A stretch of DNA of 9,555 nucleotides from an uncultured Lachnospiraceae bacterium. GTDB lineage: Bacteria; Bacillota; Clostridia; Lachnospirales; Lachnospiraceae. The first letter of the stretch is position 1; the number at the start of each line of letters is the position of its first letter. Of the stretch, positions 6,001-9,555 are shown piece after piece. The stretch covers positions 1 to 9,555 of the forward strand of contig UQAW01000104.1 in NCBI GenBank assembly GCA_900539175.1. The letters run 5' to 3'. The notes under the pieces are model-generated. The model did not search any database, had not been told where the DNA came from, and saw nothing but the letters and a program-made list of their open reading frames with translations. The position numbers and the translations under genes are program-made.

Positions 6001-9000
6001 AGTAGTGAAAAAGATTGGTTTCCGTGAAATTACCATTGAGGACAGTGTATATAAAATCAACGGTCTGCCGACAAAACTAAGGGGTGTCAACTATCATACC
6101 GTTTACGGGAATGACGGTATTGCCTATGACCTTGATGCAGAGAAAGAGCTGCTGGAAACGCTGAAGCGCAATAACATCAATTACATCCGTGCGGCACATT
6201 ATCCGCTTTCGGATAAGACTCTGAACCTTTGCGATGAACTTGGAATTTTTGTAGAACAGGAAAACTCCATGACGTTTGATTTTACATCCGGAAGTAATTC
6301 CTGGCCGCAATATAAGACCTATCTGCTTCATGCGTGCAGTGAGATGGTGGAGAAAGACCGTAGTCATCCATCCATTGTCATCTGGTCGATTGCCAATGAA
6401 ACAAGTTGGGGCTCTAACCACGATGCGACCAGCCGTTATATCAAGGCGGTGGATCCAACAATTCCAACCAAATTTTCATGGGGCAGTCAGATACCTGCAA
6501 ATGCTGCCATTGACATTCAGAGTAATCATTACAGTATGGATGGAGTAGGCAGATATGGCAGACCGACCGTCTGGGATGAGTTTGCGCATGATTACAGCCA
6601 CGGAAACGAAGCGCACATGAGGTTCGATCCGGGCTTACGTGAGAATTACTACCAGATCATCAAAAATAATTGGGAACAGATTTATAACAATGCCATCAAT
6701 CTGGGCGGTGCGATCTGGGATTATACAGATAACACCTATGAAGGTAAAAACCGCGTTACAGGCAACTCCAACTGGGGGCAGGTGGATGCATGGGGACGTG
6801 AGAAACCGGAGATCTGGGCAACTAAGAATGTATATTCTCCGGTCCAGTACAAAGGAGAAGATGCCATATCACTTCCTGCAAAAAAGAATGCTTCGATAGA
6901 GCTGCTCTACGAGAACAGATATGAAACAGTTGCATTTGATGATGCAGATTTTGAGATCCTTTATTCTGTCAACGGAAGCGGGCAGAAAACACTGAAGAGT
7001 GATATCACTCCAAAGGACACTGGAATGATTACCATCCCTGCTCCGGCAGAAGGATGGAAGATGGGTGACAAGATTATCCTGGAATTTTATAAGACAACAA
7101 GCGGTATCCGGCGCAACGTAGTGACAAATGTAATTACAATCGGTGCGGCAGCTTACAGCGCTCCGGAAGTAAACGGTACTGCTCCGGAAATTACGGAAGA
7201 TGAAGAAGCGATCCATGTGACAGGAACAGATTTTGTACTTGATTTCAGCAAGACAACTGGTAAGATTACAAATGGTTCCTACAAGGAAGAAACGGTACTG
7301 ACAGGAGGTCCTCATCTGAACCTTGGCATGAACGCTGTCGGTAACTGGACGCTTGGCAGCATTACTGCAGAAGTGGAAGAAGACGCAGCTGTTCTTGTGA
7401 TTGACGGAAGCTACAGTGCTTCCAATGTAGGCGGATGTGTATTTACGCTGAAGATCAATGCAGAAGGACAGATTGAGACAACGTATCAGATGAAAAACAC
7501 TGGAAATATCAGTGGTTATGAAATTGGTGTTGCATATGACCTGCCTGCAAGCGCAGATACGATTTCCTGGGTACGTGACGGATATCTCAGTTATTATCCG
7601 GAAAGCCAGCTGGGCAGACTGGAAGGCACAGCAGTGAAGGAGACAGACTGGAAGAGAGAATATGGCGTAAAACCGTCCATGGAGTGGAAGGATGATGATA
7701 AAGACTTCTACAACTTTGGTCCCGATGACCAGGGCGAACGCGGAACAAACGATTTCAGAGCTTCTAAGACCGGAATCTATTATGCGGAGATGGGTTATGG
7801 CGATTCCAAAGCAGTGCTCTCTGTATACGGTGACGGCAAGGGATCTGTCCGGGCAGTGATGAATGAAGATAAGACGGTATGCTTCAATATCAACAATGCA
7901 TGGGGGTATCCGGTAAACGGCTTGAGCCAGATCGGACAAAAAGCAGTCAATGCAGCTCCGGGATACACAAATACGGTGGTTATGAGAATTTCCGATGATA
8001 CAAAGAACTATGAAGTATCTTACGGAGAAATTCCGGCAGCAGAATTTATTAAGGTACTTTCTGCTTCCGCAGGCAGCGAATATGCATCCGGAAATGCAGC
8101 GGTTAACGTTATTAATAACAGCGGTATGTCCAGTGATACAACGCTTGATTCTACCCATGATAACAACGGCAGTGCCTATACCATGTGGCATACAGGCAAT
8201 CAGCCTGGGGAAAAAGCCTGGATTCAGGTGGATTTCGGACGCATCTGTTCGCTGGATCAGATGTGGATCTGGAACCACAATCAGAACAATCTGACAAGTC
8301 GTGGTCTGAAGAATGTCAAAATTGAGTATTCGGAGGATGGAAGCAAGTGGACAGAACTGGAAAAACCGGAAGATATGACATTTACAAACGGTAACGCAGA
8401 GTATCCGTTCCAGTTTGCATGCGCCGGCGGAGCAGCAGGACAAAAGGCAACGAACCTGAATGACGGAAAGAATACACCTGTTTCTTTTGGCGGCGTATCT
8501 GCCCGTTATGTGAAGGTTACAGCGGCGCCTACAGCTGGTGACGGTACCTGGGGCGCAACCTATTATGGACTTTCCGAATTGCGTTTCACGGAAACAGCAG
8601 ACAGCGTCGAGCTTCCGTACGAAGATGTGGAAGAGACCGACTGGTTCTATGATGATGTATGCACGATGTATGAAAAAGGTCTGATGACAGGCGTGGATGA
8701 GGTGACGTTCGCACCGGCTCAGAACCTGACACGTGATCAGTTTGCAGTGATCCTGTGGAGAGCAGAAGGCTCACCAAAGATGGAATACAGCGAGAAGTTT
8801 GCAGATGTGGCAGAGGGTCAGTGGTATACCGATGCAGTTCTGTGGGCAAACGAGAAGGGTATCGCAACCGGTTATGCGGACAGCAAACTCTTCGGACCGG
8901 CAGATCCGATCAGCCGTGAGCAGGTCGCAGTGATGCTGTACCGCTACGCAAAGTACAAAGGCTACGATGTCAACGTGGATGCAGACCTTACTTCCTATGA

Positions 9001-9169
9001 AGACGCAAAGGATATCCAGGAATATGCAAAAGAAGCGATGGAATGGGCAGTAGGCGCAGAAATCATCAAAGGAAAAGACGGACAGAACATCCTGGCTCCT
9101 CAGGGACGTACAAACCGTGCGGAGACTGCAGCGATTCTTTCCAGATTTTTGCAGAAATACGAAAAGTAA
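3050..9169 (+). CDS. Secreted SLH-anchored GH2 glycosidase with four F5/8 type C domains
   Basis: This is a 2039-residue protein, starting at ATG 3050 with AAGGAGG 7 nt upstream. Residues 1-25 are a signal peptide ending SALA|G. Domains in order: two tandem F5/8 type C (CBM32-like) domains, 67-210 and 241-384, clearly duplicates of each other; two chitobiase-type beta-sandwiches, ~395-465 and ~470-546, each with IYYTLD-SDP; a third F5/8C, 548-673; GH2 sugar-binding domain from ~712; Ig-like domain ~884-995; TIM barrel ~1000-1265; a linking beta-domain; a LacZ small-chain-like domain ~1390-1645; a fourth F5/8C-like domain ~1668-1847; three SLH motifs 1857-2036 (TRDQ, SREQ, NRAE). Predicted catalytic residues are acid/base E1117 in WSIANET and nucleophile E1177 in WDEFAH. 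The domain order is that of beta-galactosidase LacZ, so a retaining exo-galactosidase-type activity on a surface-bound glycan is likely; the exact substrate is not shown. The LacZ metal motif EANIETH is replaced by EQENSMTFD, so a divergent subfamily is probable. Confidence 0.93.
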   Translation: MKAKKLMCMLLAATMVCSSPLSALAGTGVEIQNTVGTAAVNDFGDEIQIIKSEITMEKPENLAQMTNVAQGASVTSNLACSEFHPIMRITDGQRNFMAADSHSGSFGQTTEGGDWYITVDLGSEKVISAVAMGKIYVDWRPESNNNLVRYQMQISSDGVTWKQLGEAEEEPEKNYKDVYFVPETSQSARYVRLYAPNAAAWSTVDEIEVYTEPEDPDDDEMKIQDTDISFEEPEELKELTNIALGCDVVSNLKCYGSHPASEATDGEYGYDGYNSGGSFAQVDNASGEDWYLTIDLGEIQSFKTIALKKLNLNNNPKNNLRRYQFQISEDGETWKQLGTAEEEPEETLKHVYFTPDTLQRARYIRLFSANVEGGWKVVDEIEVYSNQLPKVMGKYASNSTLKKGTPIELNAALDAEIYYTLDGSDPTKNGVRYEGPIELDGDMEIRAYAKKDGYEDSNVSMLRYFMQYIEADPEPGRVEPGTEVAFTNQMAGSEIYYTLDSSDPLTSDSAILYTEPIKIDSYTRIMAYCKGNAGGDSPVYEFTYTTENAVEGKTVTASKEENGTKAAMAADGDEDTMWQAGANQWIKIDFGAPYDFDCVNINWADEAANYKYIIETSSNNENWYTYASYPGGNNAAQTHVIPNVETHRQYMRIKILGADAGATYGIREIEVAGKESAEIPEIPMYDNPETDLYDRVVVNPMPEKVEGVKDPQISLDGEWNFTVRPQNGFWRNTTDLSGWDTANIPGDLDAEGFPVYDVENPDWTGGYGDAKFYPGNNLEMAYKRQIFVPEDYEGQKVFLRVDKAFNYARIWVNGQYVRDHRGEFNAWDADITDYIIPGQENWITISITAEGSYNDAGQLLSFVGLRSIRGITSDVTMYAAPKTYLNRLHVNTDLDENYEDAELTIMTNTFLEDGKEADINLSLTDRNGNPVALEKDSIHVGADDNFTDKNVTMTIENPEKWDAEHPNLYTLTAEVAVDGNVTETVVKKIGFREITIEDSVYKINGLPTKLRGVNYHTVYGNDGIAYDLDAEKELLETLKRNNINYIRAAHYPLSDKTLNLCDELGIFVEQENSMTFDFTSGSNSWPQYKTYLLHACSEMVEKDRSHPSIVIWSIANETSWGSNHDATSRYIKAVDPTIPTKFSWGSQIPANAAIDIQSNHYSMDGVGRYGRPTVWDEFAHDYSHGNEAHMRFDPGLRENYYQIIKNNWEQIYNNAINLGGAIWDYTDNTYEGKNRVTGNSNWGQVDAWGREKPEIWATKNVYSPVQYKGEDAISLPAKKNASIELLYENRYETVAFDDADFEILYSVNGSGQKTLKSDITPKDTGMITIPAPAEGWKMGDKIILEFYKTTSGIRRNVVTNVITIGAAAYSAPEVNGTAPEITEDEEAIHVTGTDFVLDFSKTTGKITNGSYKEETVLTGGPHLNLGMNAVGNWTLGSITAEVEEDAAVLVIDGSYSASNVGGCVFTLKINAEGQIETTYQMKNTGNISGYEIGVAYDLPASADTISWVRDGYLSYYPESQLGRLEGTAVKETDWKREYGVKPSMEWKDDDKDFYNFGPDDQGERGTNDFRASKTGIYYAEMGYGDSKAVLSVYGDGKGSVRAVMNEDKTVCFNINNAWGYPVNGLSQIGQKAVNAAPGYTNTVVMRISDDTKNYEVSYGEIPAAEFIKVLSASAGSEYASGNAAVNVINNSGMSSDTTLDSTHDNNGSAYTMWHTGNQPGEKAWIQVDFGRICSLDQMWIWNHNQNNLTSRGLKNVKIEYSEDGSKWTELEKPEDMTFTNGNAEYPFQFACAGGAAGQKATNLNDGKNTPVSFGGVSARYVKVTAAPTAGDGTWGATYYGLSELRFTETADSVELPYEDVEETDWFYDDVCTMYEKGLMTGVDEVTFAPAQNLTRDQFAVILWRAEGSPKMEYSEKFADVAEGQWYTDAVLWANEKGIATGYADSKLFGPADPISREQVAVMLYRYAKYKGYDVNVDADLTSYEDAKDIQEYAKEAMEWAVGAEIIKGKDGQNILAPQGRTNRAETAAILSRFLQKYEK

Positions 9170-9197
9170 CAGAATAAGTCTATAAAAAGATATGGTG

Positions 9198-9240
9198 CAG
9201 ATGCGTACCCGGTCAGTTTGATGGGTGCGCATCTGTTTTT
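9198..9240 (+). terminator. Rho-independent terminator of the GH2 gene (repeat copy 3)
   Basis: A 13-bp stem pairs 9198-9210 with 9223-9235, one G-U pair, with a 12-nt loop and T5 at 9236-9240. It lies 28 nt after the stop codon, the same arrangement as for the first SLH gene, and falls in 45-nt element copy 3 (9192-9236). Confidence 0.9.
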
Positions 9241-9296
9241 ACGTCACAATGTGCCTTCCGATCAAAATAATACACCCTGAAACAGACTTTGTACAA

Positions 9297-9341
9297 TTAG
9301 TAAATCACAAATAAGTAAATCTTAAATAAGTAAACTATAAA
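9297..9341. repeat. Three tandem 15-bp AT-rich repeats
   Basis: Three consecutive 15-bp units, TTAGTAAATCACAAA, TAAGTAAATCTTAAA and TAAGTAAACTATAAA, share the core AGTAAA. They lie between the two terminators after the GH2 gene. No function can be assigned; protein-binding iterons or slipped-strand duplications are both possible. Confidence 0.6.
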
Positions 9342-9352
9342 AGGATATGTCG

Positions 9353-9395
9353 GAGATGTGTCCCTTGTCAGTCAGACGGGTGCGCGTCTCTTTTT
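9353..9395 (+). terminator. Second, weaker terminator copy (repeat copy 4)
   Basis: GAGATGTGTCCC (9353-9364) pairs imperfectly with GGGTGCGCGTCTC (9378-9390) through three G-U pairs and one bulge, followed by T5 at 9391-9395. The loop keeps the GTCAGAC stretch of copies 1 and 2. No gene precedes it directly, so it is probably left over from a lost SLH gene or a backup terminator. Confidence 0.6.
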
Positions 9396-9400
9396 CATAA

Positions 9401-9459
9401 GATTAGAACAGAAAACGAAGGAATCGGTTATTTACGGAGCGGATTTTAAAATATATGAT
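9401..9459 (+). promoter_or_regulatory. Promoter block for a gene beyond the right edge, copy 2
   Basis: The 39-nt block 9401-9439 repeats 2898-2936. -35 TTTACG (9431-9436), 17-nt spacer and -10 TATGAT (9454-9459) give a better promoter than copy 1. No coding start is visible in the remaining 96 nt, in line with a long 5' leader like the ~90 nt of the GH2 gene. I expect another SLH-protein gene on the + strand just outside the window. Confidence 0.62.
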
Positions 9460-9474
9460 AGAAGTAACAGAGGT

Positions 9475-9494
9475 ATGTCTGCATTAAAAGACAT
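9475..9494 (+). other. Leader hairpin after promoter copy 2
   Basis: ATGTCT (9475-9480) pairs with AGACAT (9489-9494) around an 8-nt loop, at a position after the promoter similar to the AGACA/TGTCT hairpin at 2977-2990. Beyond 9494 I recognise nothing up to the window end. Confidence 0.3.
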
Positions 9495-9555
9495 GTCCAT
9501 AGAAAGACCAACTATTAAAAGTCAAGTAGATAATTGAAAAAGTCAAAAGAAATTT

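Noticed and set aside
6869..8443. Long 524-codon open frame on the - strand opposite the GH2 gene
   Set aside because: It is a shadow of the strongly supported + strand gene: the protein is rich in Cys, His, Ile and Arg with no recognisable domain, and it has no ribosome binding site or promoter that I can see.
626..9391. The four 45-nt repeats as a CRISPR array
   Set aside because: Spacing is irregular (1600, 6966 and 155 nt), genes lie between them, there are no cas genes, and each copy is a terminator hairpin.

Overview
The window looks like chromosomal DNA from a Gram-positive gut anaerobe, most likely a Lachnospiraceae-type Clostridia. The grounds are AGGAGG ribosome binding sites, a Gram-positive signal peptide, SLH wall anchoring and a very large secreted glycan-degrading enzyme. 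The genus is not determined; there is no rRNA or other marker.

Layout: (1) Bases 1-605 are the 3' end of a + strand gene whose product ends in three S-layer homology (SLH) motifs, followed by a strong terminator. (2) Bases 690-2276 hold an AT-richer two-gene module: a Panacea/SocA-like (DUF4065) antitoxin-type protein, then a GNAT acetyltransferase-like gene that has no ATG/GTG/TTG near its ribosome binding site and is split by a -1 frameshift. The module lies between two nearly identical 45-nt terminator copies. (3) Bases 2204-2738 hold, on the - strand, an intact RelB/DinJ-type antitoxin with a palindrome over its -35 box, and the first ~25-35 codons of its RelE-type partner, which then runs into the terminator repeat. 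(4) Bases 2739-3049 contain the remnant of another SLH gene tail, a half terminator, and a promoter block. (5) Bases 3050-9169 encode one 2039-residue exported GH2 enzyme with four discoidin-like (F5/8 type C) carbohydrate-binding domains, two chitobiase-type beta-sandwiches, LacZ-like C-terminal domains and three SLH motifs. (6) Bases 9170-9555 hold its terminator, a three-unit 15-bp repeat, a second terminator copy and a second copy of the promoter block, which predicts another gene of the same family beyond the right edge.

Together this reads as a tandem array of SLH-anchored surface proteins that share their 3' coding ends, terminators and promoters. The array appears to have been rearranged by recombination between these repeats, with two toxin-antitoxin-type modules, both with damaged toxins, lodged between members. 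The GH2 protein is predicted to be displayed on the cell wall and to attack a galactoside-type or other host or dietary glycan; the substrate cannot be read from the sequence.
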